Assembly (NCBI RefSeq): GCF_029543105.1
Contig: NZ_JARQXB010000015.1
Span: 17,588 to 81,587 of the forward strand
Source of the DNA: Stenotrophomonas sp. HITSZ_GD
Lineage (GTDB): Bacteria; Pseudomonadota; Gammaproteobacteria; Xanthomonadales; Xanthomonadaceae
Length of the DNA: 64,000 bases
Direction of reading: 5' to 3'
Under the pieces are notes generated by a model that saw only the letters and a list, made by a program, of their open reading frames with translations, searched no databases and was not told the DNA's origin. This document shows, in pieces, positions 8,053-18,068 of this stretch. The position numbers and the translations under genes were made by a program. Within the stretch, counting starts at the first letter, position 1. The number at the start of each line of letters is the position of its first letter.

Positions 8053-10764
8053 TCAGCCCCGACCCGCGACCCGCAACGGCGCCTTGCGCAACGGCACCAC
8101 CGGCGCGCTGGCCGGCGTCGCCGACTCGGTGCGGAAGATCGACACCGCCTCGGACAACTGGCCCGCCTGCTCCTCCATCGCCCGCGCCGCGGCGGTGGCT
8201 TCCTCCACCAGCGCAGCGTTCTGCTGCGTGGTTTCGTCCATCTGCGTGATCGTCTGGTTGACCTGCTCGATCCCCGCCGACTGCTCCTGCGAAGCCGCCG
8301 TGATCTCCGCCATGATGTCCGTCACCCGCTGCACCGACGCCACGATCTCCCCCATCGTCGCGCCCGCCTTGTGCACCAGTGCCGAACCATCGGCCACCCG
8401 CTCGACCGAATCGTCGATCAGCCCCTTGATCTCCTTGGCCGCGTTGGCCGAACGCTGCGCCAGCGTACGCACTTCGGAAGCCACCACCGCGAACCCGCGG
8501 CCTTGCTCGCCGGCACGCGCCGCCTCCACCGCCGCGTTGAGCGCCAGGATGTTGGTCTGGAACGCGATACCGTCGATCACCGAGATGATCTCGGCGATTC
8601 TCTTCGAGGAAGCCTCGATGTCGCTCATCGTCGAGACCACCTGGCCCACCACCTCGCCACCCTGCGACGCCACCACCGCCGCCCCCTGCGCCAGCTGGTT
8701 GGCCTGGCGCGCATGTTCGGCGTTCTGCTTCACCGTGGAGGTCAGCTCCTCCATCGACGCCGCGGTTTCTTCCAGGTTGGCAGCCTGCTGCTCGGTACGG
8801 CGCGACAGATCGCTGTTGCCCGCGGCAATCTCGCCCGCCGCCAGGTCGATGCTGCCGCTGGCGGCCTGGATGCGGCCCACGATGCCGGTGAGCTGCGCCA
8901 CGGTCGCATTGGCGTTGTCACGCATCTGCGCGAACACGCCGCGGAAATCACCCTGCATGCGCGCGGTGAGGTCGCCGTGCGCGAGTGCGTCGAGCACGCC
9001 CGAAATCTGCGCGATGCTGTGCGCGTTGGCGTCGAGCAGGCCGTTGAGCTGGCGCGCCAGCAGCAAGTAGAAGCCGCTTCGCCCCTCGGTCTGCACGCGC
9101 TGCGACAGGTCGCCATCGACCGCCGCCTGCACGATGCGCGCCACCTCGGCCTCCACCTTCGCCTCGGTGGTGCGGTCGCGCCATTCGCAGACCGCGCCGA
9201 GCAACTGGCCGCCCTCGTCGCGCACCTGCGAGATGTTCTGGTCGAAGCACACCTCGCCGAACTGCACCTGGCGACGCACCGTGCCCTCGCGCTGCAGCTG
9301 CGCGAGCACGTCCGGCGCCAACGCGCCGCCTTGCTCGAGCACCGCCAACGGCTGGCCGACCAGCGGGCGGTCGGTGTCGATGTCCGGCAGCGCGCGGCCG
9401 ATCTGCTCGGCATAGCCGTTGAGCATCGCGCGCAGCGCCGGGCTGGCGTAGATGACGGTGAGGTCCGGGTCGGTGATCAGCGTGCCGGTCGACGCGCTGT
9501 CCAGCGCGATGCGCACGCGCAGGTTCTCCGCCGCGACCGCCTGGTCGCGCTCGATGCGCTCGCGCAGGTCGCCCTGCATGCGCTGCATCGCGCGTAGCAG
9601 TTCGCCCACCTCATCCTGGCCACCGGCCGGGATATGCCCATCGAGCTTGCCGGCGGCGATATCGCGCGCCACGCCGCAGGCGCCAGCCAGCGGCTTGCTG
9701 ACCATGCGGCGCGTGGCCACGAACACCAGCGCGGCGATCAGGCCGATGGCCACCAGCGACAGGCCGAGCATCGCGGTCATCATCCGCCGCAGCGTGGCCG
9801 CCAGCGCGGTGCGCGGCTCCACGCCCACCAGCGCCCACTTCCAGCGCGGGAAGTGTTCCACGCTGACGGTGGCCGGCACCGGCGTGGCCTTGTCGCTGGC
9901 CGCGACGTCGAACACGCCCACCGCCGGCGCCGAGGCAGCGCTGTCGACCAGCTTGCCGAACGCCTCGCGGTCCTGCGCGCCGACCAGCGCCAGCGCATCG
10001 CCGCCTTCGCCGGCCGGGTGCACCACCAGCTTGCCGTGGGCGTCGCCGTCGGCCTGGTCGATGATGAAGAAGTAACCATCCGCGCCGATCTTCAGCCCGC
10101 GCATGCGCTCCTTCAGCGCCGCCAGCCCTTCGCTGTAGTTGACGCCCACGAACGCGATGCCCACCACCTGGCCGGTGGCATCCACCAGCGGCTGGTAGTG
10201 CGTCATGTAGTCGTTGCCGAACAGCTTGGCGCGGCCGGTGTAGGGCTTGTTCTCCAGCATCAGCGCATAGGCCGGGTGCTTGTGGTCCAGCACCGTGCCG
10301 ACCACGCGCTCGCCCTTGTCGTTGGTGAGCGAGGTGGAGATGCGCACGAAATCGTCGCCGCTGCGCGAGAAGATCGTGGCCACCGCGCCGGTGCCGGCGG
10401 TGAAGCGGTCCACGAGCTGGTCGTCGGCGCCCAGCGCCTTGCCGCCGAAGGCCAGGTTGGCGACCTCGAACTCGCCGCGCTTGAGCGGCTTGCCCCGCGC
10501 CGGGCCCGCGTCGCCCGCCGGGAACAGCGCGGTGAACCCGCCGCTCAGCCGTTCGGTGTCCTGGGTGAGCGCGCGGTCATACAGGGCGATGGTGTCCTGC
10601 ATCACGTGGGTGGCGGTGGCCAGGCCCTGGCGGCTCTTGGTCTCGTAGGCACTGGCCGATTGCTCGTAGACGCGCCAGGTCAGCGTGAGCAGGACCAGCG
10701 TCACCGCAAGGGTGACCAGCAGGGAGAGACGGACGCCGATCGACAGGCGGGAGAGGATGTTCAT
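8053..10764 (-). CDS. Methyl-accepting chemotaxis protein 3 (large Cache sensor, HAMP, PAS)
   Basis: A 903-residue chemoreceptor, the largest of the four. A first membrane segment (about 10-28) leads into a periplasmic region of about 290 residues with the Cache_3-Cache_2 arrangement ([18 protein letters not shown], later [19 protein letters not shown]). A second membrane segment (about 325-350), HAMP, and a PAS-like module ([18 protein letters not shown]) follow, then a signalling domain shared with its neighbours. It ends RVAGRG, with no xWxxF tether. It follows MCP4 by 90 bases with no recognisable promoter between, so the two are probably co-transcribed. Confidence 0.94.
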   Translation of the reverse strand: MNILSRLSIGVRLSLLVTLAVTLVLLTLTWRVYEQSASAYETKSRQGLATATHVMQDTIALYDRALTQDTERLSGGFTALFPAGDAGPARGKPLKRGEFEVANLAFGGKALGADDQLVDRFTAGTGAVATIFSRSGDDFVRISTSLTNDKGERVVGTVLDHKHPAYALMLENKPYTGRAKLFGNDYMTHYQPLVDATGQVVGIAFVGVNYSEGLAALKERMRGLKIGADGYFFIIDQADGDAHGKLVVHPAGEGGDALALVGAQDREAFGKLVDSAASAPAVGVFDVAASDKATPVPATVSVEHFPRWKWALVGVEPRTALAATLRRMMTAMLGLSLVAIGLIAALVFVATRRMVSKPLAGACGVARDIAAGKLDGHIPAGGQDEVGELLRAMQRMQGDLRERIERDQAVAAENLRVRIALDSASTGTLITDPDLTVIYASPALRAMLNGYAEQIGRALPDIDTDRPLVGQPLAVLEQGGALAPDVLAQLQREGTVRRQVQFGEVCFDQNISQVRDEGGQLLGAVCEWRDRTTEAKVEAEVARIVQAAVDGDLSQRVQTEGRSGFYLLLARQLNGLLDANAHSIAQISGVLDALAHGDLTARMQGDFRGVFAQMRDNANATVAQLTGIVGRIQAASGSIDLAAGEIAAGNSDLSRRTEQQAANLEETAASMEELTSTVKQNAEHARQANQLAQGAAVVASQGGEVVGQVVSTMSDIEASSKRIAEIISVIDGIAFQTNILALNAAVEAARAGEQGRGFAVVASEVRTLAQRSANAAKEIKGLIDDSVERVADGSALVHKAGATMGEIVASVQRVTDIMAEITAASQEQSAGIEQVNQTITQMDETTQQNAALVEEATAAARAMEEQAGQLSEAVSIFRTESATPASAPVVPLRKAPLRVAGRG

Positions 10765-10824
10765 GGCGGTGAGGGTTCCGGAAGCTCGTTCGCGTGGCTT
10801 CCGTGCCTCGCGTGGGGAAGGGAA

Positions 10825-10848
10825 GGGTGCCGGCGCGGGCCGGCACCC
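10825..10848 (-). other. GC hairpin between MCP4 and MCP3
   Basis: A perfect 10-bp stem (10825-10834 with 10839-10848, 4-base loop) directly after the MCP4 stop. It is followed only by TTCCCTTCCCC on the minus strand, so at best a weak terminator. It could set the MCP4:MCP3 expression ratio. Confidence 0.5.
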
Positions 10849-10854
10849 CGTGCG

Positions 10855-13113
10855 TCAGAACTCCTGCCAGTCGGCGTCGCCCGCGGGCGCGGCGATGGCC
10901 GCCGCCGGCTTGCGCGCCGTGGCCGGGCGCGGCGCGTTCGGCGCGGCGCCGGCCGGCGCGCTGGCGCGTGCCGGCGTGCGCAGCTTCACCACCGCGGCGC
11001 TCGGCGCGGCGGCCTGGCGGGTCTTGAAGATCGACACGGCCTCGGAGAGCTGGCCGGCCTGTTCTTCCATCGCACGCGCGGCGGCGGTGGCTTCTTCCAC
11101 CAACGCGGCGTTCTGCTGGGTCGTTTCGTCCATCTGGGTGATGGTCTGGTTGACCTGCTCGATGCCGGCGGACTGTTCCTGCGAGGCCGCGGAGATCTCG
11201 GCCATGATGTCGGTCACGCGCTGCACCGAGGCGACGATCTCGCCCATGGTCGCGCCGGCCTTGTGCACCAGTGCCGAGCCATCGGCCACGCGCTCGACGG
11301 AGTCGTCGATCAGGCCCTTGATCTCCTTGGCCGCGTTGGCCGACCGCTGGGCCAGCGTGCGCACCTCGGAAGCCACCACCGCGAATCCGCGGCCCTGTTC
11401 GCCGGCACGCGCGGCTTCCACCGCGGCGTTGAGCGCCAGGATGTTGGTCTGGAAAGCGATGCCATCGATGACCGAGATGATCTCGGCGATCTTCTTCGAG
11501 GACGCCTCGATGTCGCTCATCGTCGAGACCACCTGGCCCACCACTTCGCCACCCTGCGAGGCCACGCCGGCCGCGCCCTGGGCGAGCTGGTTGGCCTGGC
11601 GCGCGTGTTCGGCGTTCTGCTTCACGGTGGAGGTCAGCTCCTCCATCGAGGCGGCGGTTTCTTCCAGGTTGGCGGCCTGCTGCTCGGTGCGGCGCGAGAG
11701 GTCGTTGTTGCCCTGCGCGATTTCGCCGGCGGCCAGGTTGATGCTGCCGGTGGCGGCCTGGATGCGGCCGACGATGCTGGTCAGCTGCGCCACAGTGGCG
11801 TTGGCGTCGTCGCGCATCTGCGCGAACACGCCGTGGAAATCGCCTTCCATGCGGTGTGTCAGGTCGCCGTCGGCGATGGCCCGCAGCAGCGCCGAGAGCG
11901 CGTGCAGGTTGTCGTCGGCGGTGGACATCAGGCGGTTGAGCGTTTCCACCATCGAGCGGAAATCGTACTGGAACGCCTCCGCGTCGCCGCGCACGCTGAA
12001 GTCGCCCGCCGCGGCCGCCGCGCCCAGGCGCTTGATCTCCGCGTTGATCGCGCCGAGGTTGCGCTTGACCGTGTCCATGGTGTCGCTGATGACCGCCTTC
12101 TCGCCGGGCAGGCGCGGCATGTCCTGGCTCAGGTCGCCGATGGCATAGCGCTGCGTCAGGTCGATGACCTGCATCTTCACTTCGATGTGCTCGGCCACCA
12201 GTTGGTTGGCGTCGTGCACCATGCGGCCGTAGTCGCCCGGGAAGCGGCCTTCGTCCATGCGGAAGCTGATCTCGCCGGCTTCATGGCGACGCGCCATCTC
12301 CTCCTGCGCTTCCAGCACGGCCTGCAGCTGCTGCTGCATGTGGCGCATGCTCTCCAGCAGCTGGCCGGTCTCGTCGCGGCCCTGCACGACGATGGCGTTG
12401 TCCAGCTTGCCGCGCGCGATGGCGCCGGCCACGCGGGTCGCCTCGCCGAGCGGGCGGGCGATCGAGCGCGCGATGGCGTAGCCCAGGCCGATGGCCAGCA
12501 CGGTGAGCAGGCCGAGCACGACCAGCATCGTCGCCACGGTGCGCTTGTGGGCCTCGTTGGCCTTGGCCACCGTGCCATGCAGATGCTCGACGTTGTACGC
12601 GCTCAGTTCCTTCAGCGCGGCAAACAGGTTGCGGCGCGCTTCGCGCGAATCGCTGGAGGAGATCGCGCGGGCGGTGTCGAAGTCGCCCGCGTGCACGGCG
12701 TCGGCGACCTTCTTGTGCGCGGTGAAGTACGCATCGCGGGCCTGCTTGACCTTGCCGTAGATGGCCACCTCGTCCGGGTCGGCATCGGTGGAGGCGTCGG
12801 CGTAACCCTTCTCTTCCTTGGCAATGGCGGCTTCGCCTTCCACCATGCGCTTGTCGTAGTCGGCGATCTTTTCCGGGTCGTCCTGGCTGTAGAGCTGCGA
12901 GATCTCGTAGGTGCGGTACTCGCCGAGCTGCGCACGCATTTCACCCAGGTGCTGCACCGAAGGCATCCAGTCTTCGCTCAGCTCGACCAACTGGTCGTTG
13001 CCGTGGCCCAGTTGCTGGAGCGCGAACGCGCCCAACGCCAGGGTCATCACGGTCGTGACGGAAAACGCGAGCGCCAGCTTTCTGGCGATCGTCAGATTCT
13101 GGAACCACTTCAT
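10855..13113 (-). CDS. Methyl-accepting chemotaxis protein 4 (four-helix-bundle sensor, CheR-tether tail)
   Basis: A 752-residue chemoreceptor. The N-terminus has a membrane segment (about 10-32) and a 4HB_MCP-type periplasmic helical domain of about 150 residues. A second membrane segment and HAMP (about 190-265) follow, then two further HAMP-like helical modules with [19 protein letters not shown] and [20 protein letters not shown], and the signalling hairpin. It ends DADWQEF, carrying the xWxxF CheR/CheB tether. It is first in a FliA-driven unit with MCP3. Its central modules resemble those of MCP2, which suggests duplication with sensor swapping. Confidence 0.95.
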   Translation of the reverse strand: MKWFQNLTIARKLALAFSVTTVMTLALGAFALQQLGHGNDQLVELSEDWMPSVQHLGEMRAQLGEYRTYEISQLYSQDDPEKIADYDKRMVEGEAAIAKEEKGYADASTDADPDEVAIYGKVKQARDAYFTAHKKVADAVHAGDFDTARAISSSDSREARRNLFAALKELSAYNVEHLHGTVAKANEAHKRTVATMLVVLGLLTVLAIGLGYAIARSIARPLGEATRVAGAIARGKLDNAIVVQGRDETGQLLESMRHMQQQLQAVLEAQEEMARRHEAGEISFRMDEGRFPGDYGRMVHDANQLVAEHIEVKMQVIDLTQRYAIGDLSQDMPRLPGEKAVISDTMDTVKRNLGAINAEIKRLGAAAAAGDFSVRGDAEAFQYDFRSMVETLNRLMSTADDNLHALSALLRAIADGDLTHRMEGDFHGVFAQMRDDANATVAQLTSIVGRIQAATGSINLAAGEIAQGNNDLSRRTEQQAANLEETAASMEELTSTVKQNAEHARQANQLAQGAAGVASQGGEVVGQVVSTMSDIEASSKKIAEIISVIDGIAFQTNILALNAAVEAARAGEQGRGFAVVASEVRTLAQRSANAAKEIKGLIDDSVERVADGSALVHKAGATMGEIVASVQRVTDIMAEISAASQEQSAGIEQVNQTITQMDETTQQNAALVEEATAAARAMEEQAGQLSEAVSIFKTRQAAAPSAAVVKLRTPARASAPAGAAPNAPRPATARKPAAAIAAPAGDADWQEF

Positions 13114-13194
13114 GTCGATATCTCGAATGTTCGGCCTGGAGCCGCGGGATGGGAGGCGCCACGGCGACGGATGGATTTCGCCTTGACACAGGAA

Positions 13195-13221
13195 TTAGCG
13201 GCGCGACAAGTTCACCCTTGA
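13195..13221 (-). promoter_or_regulatory. FliA (sigma28) promoter of MCP4-MCP3
   Basis: Minus-strand TCAA (13218-13221), 15 bases, then GCCGCTAA (13195-13202), seven of eight matches. The start codon is 81 bases downstream. The rest of the intergenic region 13222-13343 shows nothing further. Confidence 0.78.
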
Positions 13222-13343
13222 GGGTCGATGAGCGTCACAATTCGAACGCCGTTAATAATCCCCGCGACTAGTTCATTCCTGATCTGGTCAATTCGGGAAT
13301 AAGTGCCCGTGGCGGGCGGGGAGGGCGCTGCGGCGGGCGATAC

Positions 13344-13370
13344 GAAAACGCCCCGGCGCGCTGCCGGGGC
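13344..13370 (-). terminator. Rho-independent terminator after the second cheA
   Basis: Perfect 8-bp stem GCCCCGGC/GCCGGGGC (13350-13357 with 13363-13370, 5-base loop), followed on the minus strand by GTTTTCG. It lies 44 bases past the stop of the last chemotaxis gene and would end the long flhB-to-cheA transcript. Confidence 0.82.
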
Positions 13371-13413
13371 GGGGAACGTTCGACACCGGCGGCGACGGGC
13401 GCCGCGGAAAGGC

Positions 13414-15414
13414 TCAGGCCGCTTGTGGCAGCGCACGCAGCGAGCGCACCAGCCCGCCGATATCCACGATCAGCGCCACGCGGCCATCGCCGAGGATCGT
13501 CGCGCCGGAGATGCCGGCGATGCGCCGGTAGTTGTTCTCGATGTTCTTGACCACGACCTGCTGCTGGCCGACGAGTTCGTCCACTTCCAGCGCGATCTTC
13601 TGCCCGTCGCCCTCGACGACGACCACCAGCGGGTCCTCGCTGCGCTGGCCGGCGTAGCCGTAGTAGTCGCTGAGCGAGAGGATCGGCAGGTATTCGCCGC
13701 GCACGCGCAGCACGCGGCCTTCGCCGGCCATGGTGCGGATGTCGGCCTGCTGCGGCTGCAGCGCTTCGAGCACGTAGGCCAGCGGCAGGATCAGCGTTTC
13801 GCCGGCCACCGAGACGGTCATGCCGTCGAGGATGGCCAGGGTCAGCGGCAGGCGGATCAGCGTGCGCGTGCCGTGACCGGCGCTGCTTTCCACCTGCACT
13901 TCGCCGCCCAGCGCCTGGATGTTGCGGCGGACCACGTCCATGCCCACGCCGCGACCGGAGAGGTCGGTCACCGCGTCGGCGGTGGAGAAGCCCGGGGCGA
14001 AGATGAGGTCCCACACCTGGGTGTCGGTCGGGTTGTCCGGCACGCTGATGCCGCGTTCGGCCGCCTTGGCCAGGATCTTCTCGCGGTTCAGGCCGCGGCC
14101 GTCGTCGCTGACCTCGATGACGATGTGCCCGCCCTGGTGCGAAGCGGCCAGGGTGATCGTGCCGGTCTCGTCCTTGCCGGCGGCGCTGCGCGCCTCGGGC
14201 AGTTCCAGGCCGTGGTCGATGGAGTTGCGGACCAGGTGCACGAGCGGATCGGCGATCTTCTCGATCAGGCCCTTGTCCAGCTCGGTGCCTTCGCCCAGCG
14301 TGCGCAGGCGCACCTGCTTGCCCAGGCGGGTGGACAGGTCGCGCACCAGGCGCGGGAAGCGGCGGAACACCGCATCCACCGGCAGCATGCGCACGCCGAT
14401 CACCGCTTCCTGCAGGTCGCGGGTGTTGCGTTCGAGCAGGTCCAGGCCGGCGGACAGGCGTTCGGCATGCGCGGCATCGAGCCCGCCGGACACGGCCTTG
14501 AGCATGGCCTGGGTGATGACCAGTTCGCCCACCAGGTTGATCAGCGCGTCCACCTTGTCCACGCTCACGCGGATCGAGGTTTCGGCTTCATGCGCGGCGC
14601 TGTTGGCGGCCGGGGCGGCGCCCTGGGCCGCGGCGGGCGCGGGCGGGGCGGCGGCCACCGGCGCGGCCGGCGCAGCGTCTTCCACGGCCAGGCTCGGCGG
14701 CGGGGCCGGCACCGCCATCGGGCGGATCTCCAGCTCGCAGTCGTCCACCACCCAGGCGAAGGTGTCTTCGATCTTGCTGCGCGGCACCTTGCCGATCAGG
14801 CCCAGGTCCCACGCCAGGTAGGCCTCCATCGGGTCGATCTGCTCGAAGCCGGGCAGGCGCTCCAGGCGCGCGGCGATTTGCAGCGGGCCCAGGTGTTCCA
14901 ATTCGCGGATGATGCGCAGCGGGTCGTTGCCGCTCATGAACAGCGACGGCGCCGGCGTGAAGCCGATATGCCAGGCTTCCGGTTCTTCTTCCTTCTGCGC
15001 GGCGGCGGCCGGCGCGGCGGCGGCCTGGCCGGACAGCACGGCATTCAGGCGCGCCAGCACCGCCTGCACGGCGGCCGGGTCGGCGGCCTGGCCATGTTCG
15101 GCCTCGCGCAGCAGGGCGCGCAGCACGTCCACCGAACCCAGCATGGCGTCCACGGCAGCCGGTTCGAGTGCGCGCTTGCCGGCACGCAACTCGTCGAGCA
15201 GGGTTTCCAGCACGTGGGTCAGCCCGGCGATCGACTCGAAGCCGAAGGTGGCCGCGCCGCCCTTGATCGAGTGCGCGGCGCGGAAGACCGAGTTGATCGT
15301 TTCCGGATCGCGGCTGCCTTCCTCGAGCGAAAGCAGGCCGGCTTCCATCGCGTCCAGCCCCTCGCGGCTTTCCTCGAAGAACGTGGCGTGGAATCGTTGC
15401 AGGTCCATGCTCAT
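13414..15414 (-). CDS. cheA: CheA-type histidine kinase (second CheA of the locus)
   Basis: A 666-residue CheA with HPt domain (phosphoacceptor His48 in RAAHSIKGGA), a P2-like segment (about 175-300), P3 dimerisation helices (VDKVDALINLVGELVI), P4 ATPase with N box HLVRNSIDHG and G boxes SDDGRG and GRGVGMDV, and a C-terminal CheW-like P5 domain. It autophosphorylates and passes phosphate to CheY. It is last in the operon, after its own cheY and a STAS gene, and so may form a separate output branch. Start MSMDLQRF at 15414 was chosen; longer in-frame extensions are not protein-like. It lacks the acidic EFEHLL motif of the first CheA. Confidence 0.94.
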   Translation of the reverse strand: MSMDLQRFHATFFEESREGLDAMEAGLLSLEEGSRDPETINSVFRAAHSIKGGAATFGFESIAGLTHVLETLLDELRAGKRALEPAAVDAMLGSVDVLRALLREAEHGQAADPAAVQAVLARLNAVLSGQAAAAPAAAAQKEEEPEAWHIGFTPAPSLFMSGNDPLRIIRELEHLGPLQIAARLERLPGFEQIDPMEAYLAWDLGLIGKVPRSKIEDTFAWVVDDCELEIRPMAVPAPPPSLAVEDAAPAAPVAAAPPAPAAAQGAAPAANSAAHEAETSIRVSVDKVDALINLVGELVITQAMLKAVSGGLDAAHAERLSAGLDLLERNTRDLQEAVIGVRMLPVDAVFRRFPRLVRDLSTRLGKQVRLRTLGEGTELDKGLIEKIADPLVHLVRNSIDHGLELPEARSAAGKDETGTITLAASHQGGHIVIEVSDDGRGLNREKILAKAAERGISVPDNPTDTQVWDLIFAPGFSTADAVTDLSGRGVGMDVVRRNIQALGGEVQVESSAGHGTRTLIRLPLTLAILDGMTVSVAGETLILPLAYVLEALQPQQADIRTMAGEGRVLRVRGEYLPILSLSDYYGYAGQRSEDPLVVVVEGDGQKIALEVDELVGQQQVVVKNIENNYRRIAGISGATILGDGRVALIVDIGGLVRSLRALPQAA

Positions 15415-15458
15415 GGCGCGCGGTCCGGAAGTCTTCTGGGAGGAGGGGTGGGTGGGGC

Positions 15459-15824
15459 TCAGCCCAGGACTTTCTGCACCGTGGCGACCAGCTGTTCGGG
15501 ATTGAACGGCTTGACCAGCCAACCGGTGGCACCGGCGGCCTTGCCTTCGGATTTCTTGTCGGCGGCCGATTCGGTGGTCAGCATCAGCAGCGGGGTGAAC
15601 TTGTAATCCGGCAGCTGGCGCAGCTCGCGGATCAGCGCGATGCCGTCCATGTTCGGCATGTTCACGTCGGTCACGACCGCGTTGAACTTGGCACCCTTGG
15701 CACGGCCCAGGGCGACGGCGCCGTCCTCGGCTTCTTCGACCGCGAAACCGGCCGAGGTGAGGGCGAAGGACACCATCTGGCGCATCGACGCCGAATCGTC
15801 CACCACCAAGATACGTGCGCTCAT
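15459..15824 (-). CDS. cheY: CheY-like response regulator (second)
   Basis: A 121-residue single receiver domain: acidic pair D9-D10, phosphoacceptor D53 in TDVNMPNMDG, Thr/Ser switch region LLMLTTES and conserved Lys in LVKPF. It has no output domain. It lies between the STAS gene (4-base overlap) and the second cheA, so it is the likely partner of that kinase. Its receiver is clearly different from the motor-type CheY at 22285-22677. Confidence 0.93.
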   Translation of the reverse strand: MSARILVVDDSASMRQMVSFALTSAGFAVEEAEDGAVALGRAKGAKFNAVVTDVNMPNMDGIALIRELRQLPDYKFTPLLMLTTESAADKKSEGKAAGATGWLVKPFNPEQLVATVQKVLG

Positions 15825-16129
15825 GCGGCGTTCTCCACAGATTTCAGGTTGTCATGGGACGCGGCCAGGCCCAGCACGGCACTGACGCCGAGCAGACGCG
15901 CCGCGTCCTTGAAGGTTTCGTTGCAGCCGTCGAAGCCAGTAGCGCGTCCGGCGCGGCGGCGGGCGTCGAAGAACGCGCAGAGCAGCTGCACGCTGGCCGT
16001 GTGGATGCGGCGGACCTGGCCGGCATCGAGCAGCAGTTCGCCTTCCTGCGAGAGGTGGGTGGCGAGCGTCTGCTTGAGGTCGGCGCTGGTCTCGATGCCG
16101 AGATCCTCGCCCAGTGACAGGGTGCTCAT
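15821..16129 (-). CDS. STAS-domain protein
   Basis: A 102-residue STAS/anti-sigma-antagonist-like domain. Recognisable features are LLLDAGQVRRIHTASVQLLCAFF in the middle and a C-terminal helix after FKDAARLLGV. STAS proteins of this size accompany CheA/CheY modules in several proteobacteria, where they act as small binding or phospho-regulated partners. A Thr/Ser pair (HTAS) lies where SpoIIAA-type proteins are phosphorylated. Its stop overlaps the cheY start by four bases, indicating translational coupling. Confidence 0.82.
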   Translation of the reverse strand: MSTLSLGEDLGIETSADLKQTLATHLSQEGELLLDAGQVRRIHTASVQLLCAFFDARRRAGRATGFDGCNETFKDAARLLGVSAVLGLAASHDNLKSVENAA

Positions 16130-16194
16130 CGGTACTCCGAACGGATGGTTGCAGTCAGGTTAGCGGCCATGGCCGGACAGACTTTAGGCCGGGG

Positions 16195-17289
16195 TCAGTG
16201 CAGCAGTTGGGTGGCGTCGAGCAGGATCACCGGATGGGCGCTGATCCGGGCCACGCCTCGGAAGAGGTGGTTGGAAATGCGGCACAGGCGGGTGGTGTCG
16301 GGCGGTTCGATCTGCTGTTCGGTGAGGCTGGCGACGTCTTCCACCGCCGACACCCGCAGGCCCATCGTCTCGCCGTTCTCCTCCAGCACGACCACGCGGG
16401 TCTGGGTGTCCTGGACGACCGGTGCGGCGCCCAGGTGCAGGCCCAGGTCGAGCACCGGCACCACCTGGCCGCGCAGGTTCATGATGCCCAGCATCGAGCG
16501 CGCCGCGCCGCGCAGCGGCAGCAGCGGCACCGGCAGGACGACTTCCTGCACCTTCAGCAGTTCCAGCGCATAGGTCTGCTCGCCGCAGCGCAGGCGCAGC
16601 CAGCGCGTGCTGCGCTCGGCGGCGCGGCGGTGCGGGCTGGGGTCGCTCGGCGGCGGCTGGAACATGGCCGCGATGTTCGGCGGCAGGCGCGAGGGGCGCG
16701 GCGCGGCCGCGCGGCGCGCAATGGGGGCGATCGGCGCGCTGGGGCGCGGCCGGGTCATGGCGGGCAACGCAGGCGGCGCCGGCGCTGGCTTGGGCGGGGC
16801 GAACGCCGGGTCGGCGTCCATCTCGGCGAGCATCGCGGCGGTGTTGGCGTCGATGTCCAGCGTAGGCCCGGGGGCCGGCGCGGGCTTGGGCGGGGCGAAC
16901 GCCGGGTCGGCATCCATCTCGGCGAGCATCGCGGCGGTGTTGGCGTCGATGTCCAGCGTAGGCCCGGGGGCCGGCGCGGGCTTGGGCGGGGCGAACGCCG
17001 GGTCGGCATCCATCTCGGCGAGCATCGCGGCGGTGTTGGCGTCGATGTCCAGCGTGGGCGCGGCGGCCGGCGCGGGCTTGGACGGCGCGAAGGCCGGGTC
17101 GCTGTCCATCTCCGCCGGCAGCGCGGCGACGTTGTCGTCCGCCGCGGCTTCGGCCGCGACGTGGGCAGGCTGCTCGGTCGCGGCTGACGCCACGCCTGCA
17201 GGGGCGTCCGGCGCGGCCGTCACCGGCGCGGGCGCCGCTTCGGCCAGCAGGCCGAGCAGGTAGTCGTCCAGGGCTTCGACCGCGTTCAT
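16195..17289 (-). CDS. parP: ParP-like array-anchoring protein (CheW/AIF domain with repetitive N-terminus)
   Basis: A 364-residue protein. Residues about 1-210 are Ala/Pro-rich and contain three near-identical 32-residue repeats (core LDIDANTAAMLAEMDADP) plus a degenerate fourth. Residues about 215-364 form a CheW-like domain (GIMNLRGQVVPVLDLG). In Vibrio and Pseudomonas the gene directly after parC encodes ParP, which has a Pro-rich N-terminus and a CheW-like AIF domain and links ParC to CheA at the pole. Position, overlap with parC (4 bases) and architecture all fit. Start ATG 17289. An ordinary CheW is the alternative, but the long N-terminus argues against that. Confidence 0.83.
   Translation of the reverse strand: MNAVEALDDYLLGLLAEAAPAPVTAAPDAPAGVASAATEQPAHVAAEAAADDNVAALPAEMDSDPAFAPSKPAPAAAPTLDIDANTAAMLAEMDADPAFAPPKPAPAPGPTLDIDANTAAMLAEMDADPAFAPPKPAPAPGPTLDIDANTAAMLAEMDADPAFAPPKPAPAPPALPAMTRPRPSAPIAPIARRAAAPRPSRLPPNIAAMFQPPPSDPSPHRRAAERSTRWLRLRCGEQTYALELLKVQEVVLPVPLLPLRGAARSMLGIMNLRGQVVPVLDLGLHLGAAPVVQDTQTRVVVLEENGETMGLRVSAVEDVASLTEQQIEPPDTTRLCRISNHLFRGVARISAHPVILLDATQLLH
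16784..17130 (-). repeat. 96-bp in-frame tandem repeat inside parP
   Basis: Units start at 16784, 16880 and 16976, with a shorter diverged copy from 17072. Units two and three are almost identical at the DNA level, including silent positions, which implies recent expansion. Each encodes 32 residues, so unit gain or loss keeps the frame. Confidence 0.88.
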
Positions 17290-18068
17290 GCCGCCTGCTC
17301 CATCGCCTGCGCGTCCTCGGCGAGGATCCATTCCAGTGCGCGGCGGTAGGCCGACAGCCCACGGCCGGGATACTCGCCCGGCACGCCGGGCAGGGTCAGC
17401 GTCTCCACCGCGCAGATGCGCGTGTCCACCGGGATCGCGTCTTCCCACACGCGCTCGCCGTAGCGGTCCTGCATCTGCTTGAGCGTCTCGGTGCCGGCGC
17501 GGGTGCGGCGGTCGAACAGCGTGGGCAGGATCGAGACCGGCAGCGGACGGCGGCGCGAGCGCTCCACCATGTCCGCCGTGCGGCTCATGCCGGCCAGGCC
17601 GTGCAGCGCCAGCGGCTCGGCCTGGGTCGGGATGACCAGGCGGTCGGCCGCGGCCAGCGCGTTGATCATCAGCAAGCCCAGCGTGGGCGGGCAGTCGAGC
17701 AGGATGTAGTCGTGGTGCCGCGCGTGGCGGGTGAGCGCGTTCTGCAGCGCCAGGCCCAGGCCGGGCTGGTTGGCGCTGCGGCGCTCCAGCGTGGCCAGCG
17801 CGGTCTGCGCGCACACGAAGGACAGGCCGGGAATCGGGCTTTCGCGCAGCAGGCCGGCCAGGTCGGCCGGCGGCGTGGAGAACAGGTCCAGCACGCCCTT
17901 CGGCGGCGGGTCCAGCGGCACGCCGAACGCGCGCGTCAGCGAGGAGTGCGGATCCAGGTCGATCAGCAGGACGCGATGGCCGAGCGCGGCCAGCCCACGG
18001 CCCAGCGCCAGGGTCGTGGTGGTCTTGCCTACGCCACCTTTCTGGTTGGCGATCGCCCAGATACGCAT
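17286..18068 (-). CDS. parC: ParC, ParA-family ATPase for polar chemotaxis arrays
   Basis: A 260-residue ParA/MinD-family ATPase with the deviant Walker A motif KGGVGKT (10-16), switch region LLIDLDPHSS and YILLDCPPTLG. Within cheYZA-motCD operons this ATPase (ParC in Vibrio) recruits chemoreceptor arrays to the flagellated pole and distributes them at division. It overlaps motD by one base upstream and parP by four bases downstream, which supports this role over plasmid or chromosome partitioning. No ParB-like gene or parS-like site is nearby. Confidence 0.9.
   Translation of the reverse strand: MRIWAIANQKGGVGKTTTTLALGRGLAALGHRVLLIDLDPHSSLTRAFGVPLDPPPKGVLDLFSTPPADLAGLLRESPIPGLSFVCAQTALATLERRSANQPGLGLALQNALTRHARHHDYILLDCPPTLGLLMINALAAADRLVIPTQAEPLALHGLAGMSRTADMVERSRRRPLPVSILPTLFDRRTRAGTETLKQMQDRYGERVWEDAIPVDTRICAVETLTLPGVPGEYPGRGLSAYRRALEWILAEDAQAMEQAA

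Noticed and set aside
2924..10848. GC hairpins after the OB-fold gene, cheW, MCP2 and MCP4 as intrinsic terminators
   Set aside because: Stems are strong but none is followed by a T run on the minus strand. They are listed as hairpins; only 456-487 and 13344-13370 meet the terminator pattern.
17286..18068. parC as a plasmid or chromosome partition ParA, marking a mobile element
   Set aside because: It is embedded with overlaps between motD and parP in a chemotaxis operon, with no ParB gene or centromere-like repeats nearby.
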